Source: Istiophorus platypterus (lineage: Eukaryota > Chordata > Actinopteri > Istiophoriformes > Istiophoridae). Taken from it: a DNA stretch of 64,000 nucleotides. The position numbers and the translations under genes are program-made. The stretch's first letter is position 1. Each line of letters opens with the position of its first letter. Shown here one piece after another: positions 24,516 to 37,957 of the stretch. Location of the stretch: positions 1,828,501-1,892,500 of the forward strand of contig CM029120.1 in assembly GCA_016859345.1 (NCBI GenBank). The letters are read 5' to 3'. The notes under the pieces were generated by a model. The model had not been told where the DNA came from. It was given only the letters and a program-made list of their open reading frames with translations, and ran no database searches.

Positions 24516-24866
24516 TCCTGGGGTTTTCCTGGGGCTATAACTGCCAATCAAACAGCAGTGTCAGGACTGAGAAGTGAGCAGCAGCATGTAAACACACTGC
24601 AAGAGCCAAAACACAGCCTCTGCTATCAATGCTAAATAAGCAGCTAATACCAGCAAAGCAACTAATAAGTAAATACACTAATCAACTAATCATGTCAGAG
24701 AATGGCACTGCATCATCAGATCCATAAACAGGAAGTAAAGCAGGTTAATTCCTCCCAAACAAGACATCACATCTCTGAGTTCTGACTCCCGTCCGCCGCC
24801 TGTGAAGCAGCAGCGACCAAATGGGAGCCATATTTTTTTTTACTGTGCAAGCCGATTGTCCAGCAG

Positions 24867-24885
24867 CCCCCCCCCCCCCCCCCCC
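24867..24885 (+). repeat. C homopolymer of 19
   Basis: Uninterrupted C run; its length may be an assembly approximation. Confidence 0.9.
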
Positions 24886-26369
24886 AGCACCGCGTCTTTT
24901 AATCTGACAGGAGCATCTTTATGCCAGGGAAGTCGTATGAACTGGTCCTGGGCCCCGCTGGGCTAAATAGCTGCCTGGAGCGTTGCCCAAAAAAACTTAA
25001 AAACCAAAAACCCTGCGAAATGTTGAGGCTTTTGTTACCAAGGATACTGAGAGCGAAAACTTAAAAATAAGATTTTCCCAAGATACATCATAGGGAATCT
25101 TATTTTGTGTTTTTTTGCAGGGCGTAGTAAACATCTTAATCTCCAGGGGAAACTTACGTGGCTCAGAGGATCATTTTTCTTTAGGACAATTAGTTTGTGT
25201 CATTGCCGCTAAATGTAAGTATTTGCATGTTATTTGTAGTAGTTTTTCGTGAAACCTGTGAAAATACACTTATCAGTTATTGGTCAACAGAGAGAACATG
25301 TGCTCAGAAGTCCATGAAGGTGACAAGGCTCCGGCACTGGCTTTCCAGTCGGTAACTATTCCCGTGGTCAAAACCTTTGCCACGTACCCTGAGTGTTGGT
25401 TTTCTCGACCGTGGACCTGATTCACCGGCCAGAACTGAAACTACGGAGGTGGGTCGGGGCTGGTCCCCGCCTATCTCCGGTCAACAGAACCGGTTTATTT
25501 ACCGGCCATGACGGGCTTGGCAAATATTGGAGCGGTTCTGTTGAAAGGAGTCTGAGCTGTTGTCCTGTTTGGTTTAGTTTTCAAAACAAAAATAATAACA
25601 GGAGAATAAATGCAGTAAAAAGAAACAGAGAAAAACAACCTAGTGAGATTTTTGTTTTGATTTTTGTTTCTTCTTTTAAATCCACATTTGACGTTAATTT
25701 CTTGCAACATCTGTGTGTGTGTGTGTGTCTGTGTATGTGTATGTGTGAGTGCCTTGTCCGCAGGCTGCTTATGTTGTCCAGATGTCTCTGCTGAGGACAG
25801 CATCTCAAACCTGACGTCAATCAAACAGACCTGCAGCTCACCTCCTCTTCTCCCTCTGACCTCCTATGAACCCCCGCCCCCCATCCCTCCATCCATCCAT
25901 CTCCTCTTTCCCTTTTCTCTTCGAAGAGGAACGAGGGAGAGCGAGCAAGGAGTCGCGGCAGTGGCGGAAGATGAGAGCAGGAATTTGGAAAGAAGTTCTC
26001 ATTGGAAACAGACGTGCACACACAGGCACACACAGGCACACAAGCAACACAACACACACTGCATGTTTCTGTGGGTTAACAACACACTGAGGATGGGCGG
26101 AGCCTTTAAAGGAGAAAGCTGTGACGACAGAGCCAAATTATTCAGAGAGTCAGAGATTTATGACAAGACTGTCCGATTACAGAGACATGTCAATCATCTA
26201 TTACTCTAAATAGAAAAAAAAATAAAAAGGTAAATAAATTAAACTGATTTTGTCCCCTGAAGGAGCCGATTTGGCCCCTTGGGCCCCTCCCTCCACTCGG
26301 TCTCTTGGCGATGCCACCTCGACGCTCATCTCTCACTCTCCCTTCATTAAGATCTGAATTTTTTTTTTT

Positions 26370-26540
26370 TTTTTATGTCAGTTAATTATTTCCTAATCAG
26401 ATTGTGTGTTAATTAGAATAGTGGCTAATGTTAATTAGCCGTATTAATGGGAGCTGCTGTAACACCTGCCCCAGGGAGCAGGGGTCTCTGCCGCCCCCGC
26501 CGCCGCCGCCGCCGCCGCCGCTGCCACCACCGCCCCCGCC
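26370..26540. promoter_or_regulatory. Candidate conserved block with ATTA motifs and (CCG)n
   Basis: AT-rich unique sequence with repeated homeodomain-type cores (GTTAATTATTTCCTAATCAG, TTAATTAGAATAGTGGCTAA, TTAATTAGCC) passes into a pure CCG run at about 26491-26530. Function is inferred from motif density only; no comparison was run. Confidence 0.3.
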
Positions 26541-28415
26541 TTACAGACGTCTTCAACTCGGACCAGTCTCCTGATTTCAGGTTGTTTCGGATGTCTGCAG
26601 CATGTCTTGCGTGAGCTTAAAACATTAACACCGAAAACTGTTATCAAGCCTCTGTTTTCCTCCTGATGATTCAACATTTTGGATTCAAGAGTCAAAGAAT
26701 CAGGGTTTTCTATGGGGAAAAAAAATATGATTTTTATCTAAAAATAAAACATGGGATTGAATTTCTGTCTTATAAATATTTACGTTTAATTTATTTTTTC
26801 CTTTTATAAGAAGCGCCAGAGCTAGAACAAGTTAAAATTAAATAAACTAAACTTTTAAGTGTTGCAGGAATTGTATTTCCTAAAATCTTAGTTGTTTTTT
26901 TTAAATATAAACAAAATTTTGTTTTACGATTGAGTTCTCCCTTTAAAGGTTTTGTGTTTTGACTCTAACTCGAACACAGGACTAATTTTTGAGGAAAAAC
27001 AAATCTAGTTTATCATCCTTGAAAAATTGTTGTTTTTGCCCAAGCCCGACACAGTGAAGTTGATTTAAACCACATGCGCAGCTTCTGTAGGTGGAAGTTT
27101 AAAAAAAAAGGTCGGAAGCAAAAATGTTCGCACATTTATTTAATGAACATTAACTCCACGGCCTGAAAAACTGCATCCACGATGCTCGTTCTCAGTTTCT
27201 CCACCAATAATTAGCAACCAGACGCATCGTTGTCGATGTCCGGGAGCGTCTGAACGCTGTTTGCGTTGTGTTTAAATCTCGGGCTACGGTGCTCGAAAGA
27301 AACCTCCGTGGTCACGGTCGATTGTTTGAGCCCTGCGCCATGGCGTAAAAGAACAGTAGAAATTAGGAAACCTGGAACCTTGGTTCTCATTCCCCCGGAA
27401 CTTGATAGATATTGTAGATTTTTTTTTTTTTTATTTTACTGCAAACGGTTGTTGACATTATATTAGAGGAGTCAGCTGCAGTTTAGCATCTTAAACACAG
27501 CATCCCTGACACACGCATACACACAAAGGCGCACACACACGCATGGAGATCCCTGACACATCTCTGTGCTAAATTAGCTGATCTCCCAACATGCTCTAGT
27601 GATGCAGACCTAAAAAACTATTAAAAGAAAAAAAAGAAAATTCCCGCAGCTCAAAGAGAAATTGGAGCAAAAATGATGATCACCTGAAAAATCAATATCA
27701 TTTCTCCAGTCCCTGCCTGCTGATACACACACACACACGCACACACACACACAGTTAGACAGAGACAATGCCGTTTATTGGTTAAAGACACAGCAGCCTG
27801 CAGGTGGAAGTGTCTCTGATTGGCTCAGAGATGCTGAATGACAGACAAGGTCAGACTCACTTTATTGTTTTCTCTTGCGTGTCCATTTATCTATTTATCT
27901 ACCGCACACGCACACAGAAACACACACACATAGACACGCACGCACGCATACACACACACTAAATCAAGCAAATGCTGTTTTCAGAGCAGAAGCCAGTTAG
28001 ACGAGCGAAAGGAAGGTTTTCAGAACTAATTACACACACACACACACACAAAAAGGAGTGAACTGAGGAATGTTAGGTGGAGGATGGAGGGAAGAGAGCA
28101 GAGGGAAGGAAGAGAGGAAGAGGGATGAGAGAGAGAACATCTGAGGTCTCCAGCAGTGTGATTGGTCATTTATTTAGTATTTATCTTCCTCTCTGTTAAT
28201 TCATCTGAGTATCATCTAAACACTTCAGAGAAGGTGGGATGTGTGGGATGATGTTCCTATAAGATACACAGTCGCTCTCTCTCTCAACACAAACACACAC
28301 ATACCCTTAGTGTTTCATTACCATTGTTCCAGTGATAAATAACTCCAAGACTCTACCAGGTAAAATTCAATTTCTCTGCATGTCTGTACTTCCTGACCTG
28401 GCTGCCTTGATGTTT

Positions 28416-28429
<14 letters not shown>

Positions 28430-28450
<21 letters not shown>

Positions 28451-28620
28451 TGTGTGTAAGTATGATGACACTTCTTGGAAAGTGAGAACATTTACTGAAA
28501 GTGAGGTCATTTTTTGAAATTGTGGATATTTATATCAAATTTATTAAACGAAAATTACTTTTTTTTAAAAAGGGAAGTTTAAAGATTAAAAGTTTGCTTT
28601 CAGGTCAGGGGAAGAATCAT
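28430..28620 (+). repeat. Composite repeat with (GT)n, copy d
   Basis: (GT)n followed by GAAAGTGAGAACATTTACTG and GAAAGTGAGGTCATTTTTTG, the reverse of the units in copy c. Confidence 0.45.
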
Positions 28621-29639
28621 GTTGATGAGTGTCGTCATAAGCGTTTGTACGTTACAGTGTTTTTACACGTCCCCCTAAACTAATCAAAGAATTAAAAAAA
28701 ACAAAACCACCCCAGAAAAAAGTCCAATTATTGTCAACAGAATCCTTGGAGCTAACACGCTGCCTCTCCGTTGTTGTCTCCTCCATCCGTCCATCCCTCC
28801 GTCATCCCGCGTCCATCCCTCCATCTGCTAGAGTGACCTTGTATTTCATTTACTGATAATTACATGGATTTATTCCACCGAGAGGCTTTAATTAGAATGC
28901 TAGAAATATTGATTGCCTCTATCATCTCCCTTCTCTCCTCTCCTCCACTCACCCCCCCACTCCATCCCTCCCTCCATCCATCCATCCGTCCGGTCGTCCG
29001 TCCCTTTATTAAAATTGTTCAAGAATCAGAGGAAGGAAGAGAGGAAAAAAAAAACGAGAAAAGAAAACCATCACAGGAAGAGAAAAGAAAATGTTGGGAA
29101 AGATAGAAGTAATTACAAAGAATAAATGATGCTATAGTAAAAGTTTAACACTGACTCTCATTGGGACTTAATTGCAAAAATATAGGTTTTATTTTTATAC
29201 ATTAAATATATGTAAATGATTGTGAAATGAGACAAAAGCGCAGCAACTTGTCCCCTGGGGAAAGCTAAAGTTGTTTAAAGCAGTTTAACAAATTAGCTAC
29301 GCTGTTAACATTTGTATTTCAAATTAATGATTTATTATTTGGCCGCAGAACGACCTGTAAACAATTATTATGATAACTACAGTCATTTGGAAACTGTAAA
29401 AAGTTTCAGCTGTTTGTTGACGGTTCAGATACCAACCAGAAAGCTAACTGCTCAGGTGTAAGCTAAAAGCTGAATGCTAAGGGTTTAGATGCTAACACTA
29501 CAGTTGCACCAGACAGTATTTTTTACATTAATGATTCAAATGCCTCCGTGTAATATGAAAGTGTAGCTTGTACATTTTCAATAACTCTGCAAATCTATGA
29601 AGTCGTTTCTTCACTTCCTGTCTGGTTCCGTCTCAGTGC

Positions 29640-29800
29640 GGGCAGGTGTTTTCATAATAAAAGCTCTGATGATGCCATGGTCCGCCACCAGAAAGACACA
29701 GCCAAAGACAAGCTGGTGAATGCAGGGCAGCATTTAGCAGCTAAAGAGAGATTTGGTGGAGGAGACAAAAAGAGAGCTAAAAGAGAGGGAGTACTGAATA
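29640..29800 (+). mobile_element. Dispersed repeat, copy 1
   Basis: Contains AAGCTGGTGAATGCAGGGCA, GCATTTAGCAGCTAAAGAGA and GAGCTAAAAGAGAGGGAGTA. The same phrases recur in the same order in the copy near 55.0 kb. Class unknown; I recall similar sequences as a common fish repeat. Confidence 0.6.
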
Positions 29801-30499
29801 ATACTTTAGAATAATGACATCTTTATTCATAACAACTTTATGAGGCGATAAGCCCAAAGAAATCAAGTAACGGAGCTTTAAAACTGCAAACCAGGTTCTG
29901 CAAAATGCCACAGGTTGTGTTTATGATCATGTAAGTCTAACGTTTTTCCAAGAACAAACAGGCTTATTCCTTAGCTGCTCGGTTGCTAGCGTTGGTGAGT
30001 AGTTAGCCAATTATCCCGATATCAGACTCATATCGAAAATTCACAAAGAGCGAGAGATCACAAAGGTCACACGATCATTAATTAGCAGCCTGATAATTAA
30101 GTACATATGTAAATCATCGTCGCAGATGCATTGTGGGGATGGGAGTAATCCGTCCTTGGGTACAGGGCAGGGAGGAGAAGAAGGAAACAGTGAGAGGGAG
30201 AATTAAATGAATGCTCAGCCAAGCTAACAGGCCCACTGACTTTATTTTCTGCTGGCCGAAGCAGAAAGACGTCGCTCAGTATTCCCCCCCCTCGTTTTTT
30301 TTGATGTTTGATTAATTATTTTCGTGCCAATCCATTTCTGCTTCCCTCCATATTTAATTAAAATATCATTTTAAAACATAATTAAGTTTTTAATCCGACT
30401 GCGAGTGAGTCTCCAGCAAAGCAAAGAAGACTCCCTCTCTCTCTTTTCTTTCCTCTCTCCCTCCACTCTATCGGCAAATTGGAAGCTGCCTGCAGGCTT

Positions 30500-30503
<4 letters not shown>

Positions 30504-30547
<44 letters not shown>

Positions 30548-30635
30548 GAGTTCCTAGTAAGGTAGAAATGTTATGAATTCTCTGTTCGGTTCAAGCATAT
30601 ACTGTCTGACCTGGGCTGTGCTGATTGTGTGTGTT

Positions 30636-30699
<64 letters not shown>

Positions 30700-30704
30700 T
30701 GTGC
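30504..30704 (+). repeat. Opposed (AC)n and (GT)n microsatellites
   Basis: AC 30504-30540 and GT 30626-30704 with 85 bp between, so they can pair as a hairpin. A further AC tract lies at 30820-30842. Confidence 0.9.
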
Positions 30705-32224
30705 TGAAACACCCAGCATGTGGCCCGGCGGCTGCTGATGGCCGAGCTAATTATGCATGAAATCAAATATGATTTAAAAAAACAACATCACAAGAAACTC
30801 CTTTCTCTGCTACAATGCAAACACACACACACACACACACACGTACACAACTCAGCAGGAGAGACAGACAGACGATGGTGATGATTGAATGTGTGTTTTT
30901 GTTTTGGATGAACGAGTGTGTGTCTACTTGTGTGATGAGGACAGGGAGGAAAGCGTAACAACGGAAGATGAGCTGCACGGATTCGCATTTGCTCTTGTTT
31001 TAACAGGAAAACTGGTGGAACTTCCGCCGCTCTGGATTTTCTTTAAAACCCACCGACACGGGGGGGTCTCGGTACCGCCTCAGAATCTTGGTTTCAAAAA
31101 AGTGGCGCGGTGCTCAGTGATTGGCTGCGGTGAAAGTTCTCTAAAATACAGAGAAGTACACGGATGAAAGAAGCTGAAGACGAGCAGAATGGGATTTCAC
31201 GAAGACGCCGAAACTCTTCAGTCAAAGTATACGGTTAATAAATTTACGGTTTGGGCCTTTAGGAAGGGGCCGAAAGTAAAACCCACATAGTTTTATACTT
31301 GATTATCTTTCACATCACCTCCTAATAGATATTTTTTTACTGGACTTTATTTTGGGTTTGGAGTGTGTTCGTTTTGATCTTTTCATTTATTTTACTGGAG
31401 TTTGTTTCCCTTTTCCATTCTGGTTCAGTTGACAAAAGTTGTTTACCTATAAGTTTCTCCTTTGATTTTTAAAAATTTTTTCTTGTTTTAAATTTGTTTT
31501 GTTCACAGCACTTCGCAACTTAGTTTTCTCCACAAATTATAAGAATTATAGAAGTACAATTTGAGGTATTTGAATTTGCTTACTCCTTTCTTTACTATAC
31601 ATCTTAAAAAAAAAAGAAATATTGCATTTTCACCTGAGGGAATAGGAGAATCGTAAATAAAATACGATGAATTGTCACTAAAAGATTGAACACAACAGTA
31701 TATTCAGTCGTAGAAGTTACCTTGACCAGCTCTGACAATAAAATGCTGCTTGCATGTTAATGCATCAGTGGTAATATTCCAATGACCTTATGTACTTTAT
31801 ACAAAAGGGTAGTCTGCATAATATCAATATTTTTTGATAAAATTACATCTATTTAAAGAGTATCTTGGTAGCAGGCTGAAAAATAACGGCCAGCACCAAC
31901 AAGTAGTGATGTCAAAAGGTCCGGCGGTTCACCTGTACATCACTGCAGCCAGGTGTGATGTTAAGCCACTGGAGATCAGCAAAAATGTCAACAACAAATA
32001 CATAAATATCCATGTTAAAAATTCAGGAGGTGTCAAGATGCTCTTCATATATTAAAAAAAATATAATCTTGGAAAACAGCCGCACAAAAAAAAAAAAAGC
32101 TTGAGTGGCGCAGCTGAATCAAAGGTGACACTTCTGATTGGAGGAGAAAAAAATAATAAAAAAATTAAGAAGACTAGCTCACGCCTGACTGAGTCCAGAC
32201 CATTAAAAATGCAGCAGTCTCCTT

Positions 32225-32425
32225 CCGAAATCAAATTACCCTGAGCCGATTCAAAGGCGTCTCGTATCCATCACCGCGGACCGCGTGGTCTCCAAAACAA
32301 GCAAATTAGATGTGGCGTTTATTCACGTGGCGGGCGGCGGAGGGGAATTAAGATTTTTGGGGGGTAAATTACGGGTAATTAAGGTCCATTCCGCGTAATT
32401 CTCTGCTATTAGATGTAATTTGACG
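32225..32425. promoter_or_regulatory. Candidate conserved block
   Basis: Unique, CpG-retaining sequence (CACCGCGGACCGCGTGGTCT) followed by several TAATT cores (TTACGGGTAATTAAGG, GCGTAATTCTCTG, AGATGTAATTTG). Retained CpGs and clustered TAATT sites are unusual in this intron. Inference only. Confidence 0.3.
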
Positions 32426-33104
32426 GAGAGAATGTGGAAAGGAAGAAAAAGTAGTGTGTGACGGGGAGAGGAGAGCGACTGCGTGGCCCCTTCCTCTTTA
32501 TTTATTCTACCTCTCTCTTCAATTCTCCTCCTTTTGCTCATCTTCCAGCCCCCGAAACACTTCCTCTTCTGCCTGGGCTTTCTGCTCTGTTCAAGGACAC
32601 CATTCCAGTTATTTTCAATATCAAAAGATGGAACATAAATCAAAAAAAAAAGCATGACACAGTGGCTACAATCCTCAGCCTCAACCGACTGATTCCGGCA
32701 AAGGGGGGGATGAAAAAGATGGAGAGAAAGAGGAGAGGTAGAGTGGGAGTGAGGGAGAGGAAAGAAGAAGAATGGAAAGAATTAGTTTATTAATTATGTC
32801 TGTGTTATCATCTCAGAATGTTAAAAGAAAAACTGACTTAACTTTTTAGTTGTATTTCAAAACAAACCGAGTTGTTTCAGGAAGTTTTGTAAAAAGAACA
32901 AACAAATGTCTGAATGAACGGCCATAGAGATTACTGAAGTAGATTCAGGAAAAATTAAAATTAATTCTAGAAAAATCCTGAAACATCTGTTTCGGTAACA
33001 GACAAAGGATGTAAATGGCAAATTATTTGCTCTTGTTTTAATAAAAATTAGACTTTTAGGTCTCAATAATTGGTCAGAATGACTTGATCCTGTTCTTTCT
33101 CTCA

Positions 33105-33390
33105 CAGTGAAATGGCTGGAGAGAAGGGGTGAGGTAAAGGAAAAAGGGGTTGATTGAGAAATGGAGGTAGAGAGAAAGATAAAGGAAGAGAGAGAAGGGG
33201 GATGAGGGGGAGAGAGTGGAAACAATCAAAAAAAGAAAATTAAATAAAAGGGAAAGAACAAAAAAGAGAGAGGGGGGACCAAGGCAAAATAAAAAGAAAG
33301 AAGCACAAAGGACTTGAAAAATATTAATACATAGATAGGGACAAGAAAGAAAGAGAGAGAGGCAGAAAGAAAAAAGAAAGAAAAAACCAG
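33105..33390 (+). repeat. Polypurine tract
   Basis: Nearly 300 bp of GGAGAG, AAAGAAAG and GGGG blocks on the plus strand. Confidence 0.75.
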
Positions 33391-33998
33391 CCGCAGCCTT
33401 TGTGACAGAGAGATGTTTTACAGCTGTTGGCATCTGCCACAACATGCCACAATCGCCCCCCGAGGGTCTTCTTCACTGGATTATCACAGTTGCCACAGCA
33501 ACAATGCCACACGATGACTCTGGGGGGAATTAATAAAATCTTTTTTAAATTAATTAATTAAAAAACAGACCTAAATTAGCACAGGAGGCTTTACCTCGTC
33601 GCTCGGCCGAGGGCAGACGCCGGGAAGACGAACATCGACCGGCAAGACAGCCTTCGTCCATCACCGCGACGACCGCCGTATGACTACGGTGTCCTCGCGA
33701 TCCAGACAAAGAAATGACGCACGTTGGGACGAAACTTTTTCTGCTGATATCACAGGAAATAAATCACACTGCCGACACGAGTGATACAGAAACACCAACA
33801 TAGTACAAAAAATTAATGTATAAATAATTTCTTGAAAAAAAAATTAAATTCAAGTTCGAGCTGGTTTCCTTCTAGTAAAACGTCTGATTTTACACACACG
33901 CAAAAAGAAAAACGGGCCACAAACAGAAGCACCATTGGTTCTGGTGGTTCCTCTTTCAAACCCGGGGTTCTACCGTTGAACTTATTCTTAAACAAGGC

Positions 33999-34235
33999 TG
34001 TGGCTCAGGGGGTCGTCCACCAACCAGAAGGTTGGCAGTTCGATCCCCCGGCTCCTCCGGTCTGCTTGTCGAAGTGCCCTCGGGCAAGATACCGAGCCCC
34101 AAGTTGCCCCCGATGTGTCATCTGTGCATATAAAAAGTTTATAGAAAATAAAAATTGTTGACAACAGAAAAAAGCGCTGTATGAACGTGTAAGTTAATGG
34201 GAGAATGTGGCAATGGTGTTAAAGCGCTCTGAGCG
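33999..34235 (+). mobile_element. tRNA-derived SINE-like element
   Basis: Starts CTGTGGCTCAGGGGGTCGTC, followed by GGTTGGCAGTTCGATCCCCC, which resembles a tRNA B box, then a body (GTCGAAGTGCCCTCGGGCAA) and a tail AATGTGGCAATGGTGTTAAA then GCGCTCTGAGCGG. I recall closely similar sequences dispersed in percomorph genomes. The usual A-box-like part after the first line is shortened, and about 70 bp around 34120-34185 looks inserted or diverged. Degenerate, so probably inactive. Confidence 0.65.
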
Positions 34236-34863
34236 GAAAAATGGCGGAAAATCGGCGTCAGCGCGTATTAACATAGGAAATATACCAAACTTGTTCCATG
34301 GTTGTTTTTGGTGAAGTCACTTGTGGTGCCACATTCGCAAAAAGAAGAATTCCAGCTGCGCACCAGACACCGAATATATCACAACATGGACAACGGGTTG
34401 AGCTTCTGTCATCAGAGGGGCGGGTTCGGACGCGGCCAGACAGCCTGGTGAACACCTCACCTGAGGCGCTCCGGAAGCCTCAAAGTGCACCGCACCTGCC
34501 GAGGGACCGACCCGGTCGATAAGGTTGACTGTTGGGGGGTGGGCAGAGCCGTGCGAGCACTGGTTGAAACCTCTGACAGACTTGGTGTTTCGCCGCTGCC
34601 TGGAAACACCAAGGGCACGGTTTGATATTTAATATTTAATACGTTTGCCTAATCACGCTCAGACCTGGTGTGTGTGTGGAGAGAGAGTGTGTGTGGTCTC
34701 TCTGTCAGTCTGCGTTTTTTGGTTTGTCTGCAGGTCATTTAATGATTTTACACACAAGCGATTTATCATAATATTACAGAGACAATCTTCTATTATTCTT
34801 TGCCTTCATCTCTCGCTCCTTCACTCACACACACACAAACACTCACACACACACGCTTTCACA

Positions 34864-34894
<31 letters not shown>

Positions 34895-35212
34895 CACAGT
34901 AGCATCATCTAACTCCTCGGTCAAAGCGGAATAATTGTCAATGAATATTTAACAAGGTTTCAGATGCAGGGATAGACATCATCCCCCCTCTCTGTCTCTC
35001 TCCCTCTCTCTCTCCCTCACACACACTCAGTGTCTCGGTTCTCTGTGATCCAGGCAGAGGTTAGCGATACGGCGTGGTCAGTGGTGCGTACAGCAGCCAG
35101 TGGATTAGCGGAGGGGAGATGATGAAGTGCAGAATAAATACTAAATAAACACCCTCTGCCTCCGCTCCACATATAGTAACGCCGCCTTCCCACGCCAGCA
35201 GGCTGTTCCTCG

Positions 35213-35215
35213 CCC

Positions 35216-35246
<31 letters not shown>

Positions 35247-35256
35247 ACACACACAC
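35213..35256 (+). repeat. C homopolymer of 20 followed by (AC)n
   Basis: C run 35213-35232 passes directly into 12 AC units. Confidence 0.9.
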
Positions 35257-36807
35257 CATGGGACTGGACTCGTTTCACCGGAGGTGGTCATGAAACTGAT
35301 GAAACTCTAATCAGCCGCCGGCGGCGTTTGTGGTTTTCTAGTCCAGATCTTCCCGGGCATGGAAAGTTTTGAACTGTTCAGAGAGGTCTGGAACCGAGTC
35401 GTAGGCTGCTGTCAGGGAGGTTTTTGTCAGCAGCGCGTAGCGTCCCGCTAAAGTTCACTTGAGCAAAGACAGACCCGGGATAGAAAGAGAAATCCATGTA
35501 CTACAGCACCTGGGAGGACTTTCAACACAACGGGAAGACTCACATTTAAAGTTTTATCGATTTATGAAAGAACTCAGGAGCAGAAAACGTAACGGAGCCT
35601 AATACAACAGAAACAAATACTTATAATGTTTAATGTTTGAGCTGAAACAGTGTCAGAGACGAGTGTGATCGTTCTGGAGGCTGCAGTTTGTGCCGCTGCT
35701 GAATTGCGTTTTGCTACACGGACGTTTGTTTCCGTTTTTATCAGTTATCGCAGGATAAATGAAACTCAGAGGACTCAGAGACCAGATCCACATGAAGGAT
35801 CATGTTGCTCTGTAGCTGCCGGATGAGAATTAGCCGCTCTTACAAAATTGTTCAACATATCCACTTATAAAGTTTGTTTTCTGTGTTGTTGTGTAGCAAC
35901 TTAAACTTACTTTTCAAATGAGGGTAATTTTCATTTAAAGGGTTTTTTTGGGGGGGGTTTTCTACATATTATGGATCCCTCAGAACTCACTTCACTAAAG
36001 GATAAAAAGCAAATTTCAAACAAATATTTTCTGACAGCTGCTCATTTTCCGTTGAAACTAGTTGACAAACCGACTCTCATCTAACCCAGCTAGAATCGGG
36101 GTGGAGGGATTAAAATCTAAAGCTAAGCGGTTGGATTTGATGACAACATGCTACGAACCAGCTCAGATCCTCCTCAGACAACTGCACCAAACCCTCTGGA
36201 TCTTGTTCGTTCTGGGGAAAATCACGTTGCAAATTTTATTTTCAGCGTCTGGTTTTCACAGCGGAGAGTTTGCATTTACTCAAGAACAGAGTTGATTTCC
36301 CCTTGAAATGGAAATTTGTATTAGTCCCTTTTTAGTTGATAAAAAAACTGCTACTTTTAGTCACATTCAGGTCAATAATTGCTGAAGATTTTTTTTTTTT
36401 GCCTCGTTTAGCCTTATTTTCCAGATGCATTTTTAATTTTATTGCCTCTGTCTCGCTTCTGTAAACAACCCTGAACATTTTGAACACAGAACCTTTCACT
36501 GTATGTTGTGACTTTATAAATTGTGCTATTGCTCCTTTCGCTGATTTGAATATTTATTCCATTTTTTAAATGATTATTATTATTTAGAATAAAACAGATG
36601 AAGTAAATAACAGATTTTCCTTTTTTTCCTGAAAGTACATACCGAACGTACAGACCTGATATCCAGTATTTCACAGTATTGACCTCACATACTGTATCTG
36701 TCAAACTTTAATAGACACAAGGCTTCATTCCCTAACACCTCTCTGAATGCCCCCCCATCTCCCTCTCTCCCTCTCCCATTCTTCCCCTCTCCCCCCTCCC
36801 CCTCTCC

Positions 36808-36925
36808 CTCATTGTAATCAGCAGCCCTTACAGCCAATCTGCTGGCCATAAACCTGTCGGCAGCCCGATGATGTACGGCTCGCTGAATTACCTTATCTGC
36901 CTCTGATTTACTGTGCCTCACAGGT
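36808..36925. promoter_or_regulatory. Candidate conserved block
   Basis: Unique island between two pyrimidine-rich stretches: ATTGTAATCAGCAGCCCTTA, GCCATAAACCTGTCGGCAGC, GAATTACCTTATCTGCCTCT. The abrupt change from low-complexity flanks suggests selection, but this is inference. Confidence 0.3.
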
Positions 36926-36954
36926 AGAGAGACAAAAACAGCCTCCACACCTCC

Positions 36955-37810
36955 GTCACATCCATCCATCCCTCCCCCCTTTCTCTACCTCCCTCACCCT
37001 TGCTTTTATCACTCTTCTATCAAAATCCCCCTGCTACCTTCCTCTGGTCTTTTGTTCCTATGTCTTGTTTTATCTTTTCCTTCATTCCACTACATTCTTC
37101 TCCTCCACCACTATTACATGCTATTCTATCCATCTCTTTTGGCTCTTGTTTGTTTCCATCCTTTAAAAACTCTCCCCATCTTTTCATCCCCCTTTCTCTG
37201 ATACCTCCAGCTGGTTCTAAACCTCCGTCCATCCCAGTGCACACACAGCATCAACCCTCCATCCCTATCTCGGTTTTTTGTCAGCTGTTAAACTTCCCTG
37301 TTTCCCTTTCTAATTTTTCCTCTAAACTTTATCATTTTTAATGTCCACCTCTCAGTCTCTCCTTCATCTCTTCATCCTTTCCCAGCCTTCCTTCATCCCT
37401 CCTTCAGCACTTACATCCACCCCGCCCTTTTTTCTCCCATTCATCTTCATCCATTCATCTTCTCAAAGTCTGTTCCCAGTTCCATTCTGGGGTTTTTTTT
37501 GATTTTCCTCCCGTCCCTCTTCTTTTCTTTCTCCAACTTCCTTTTCATCCCTCCACAACCAGTCTAGCCTCTCATCCTGTGCTCTTTTCTCTCTCCTGTC
37601 ATCTTGATACATACACCATCCATTCATCCCGTCCTCATCTTTCCTTTTTATTCCCTCCCGTTTTTCATTTTCATCCCTCCTTCCCTCAACGATCCGTTTC
37701 ATCTCGCCTCCTCTCTCACTTCTCCCCTCTTTTCTCTCCATCCATTATCCGTTCCATTGCTTCTCTCCTTTTCTTTACTCTCCTTCCCTCGCTCTCGTCC
37801 TCTTTTCAGT
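36955..37810 (+). repeat. Polypyrimidine tract (plus strand)
   Basis: CT-rich for about 850 bp with frequent CATC and TCCATCC blocks, i.e. decayed tetranucleotide repeat. Confidence 0.8.
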
Positions 37811-37917
37811 AAACATGAAAAAGAAGGATCCAACCACTGTTTTCAGGTGGAAAACAAGAATCATGACTAAAAGGAAGAATGTGGATAGACATTTTCTGAA
37901 ACAGCATTGGATGGTGT

Positions 37918-37957
<40 letters not shown>

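Noticed and set aside
26444..26695. Poly-alanine protein on the minus strand
   Set aside because: Alanine run is the (CCG)n microsatellite; flanks look regulatory rather than coding.
33999..34235. Functional tRNA gene
   Set aside because: Only the B-box half is tRNA-like; no acceptor stem, anticodon arm or terminator. It fits a SINE-like element better.
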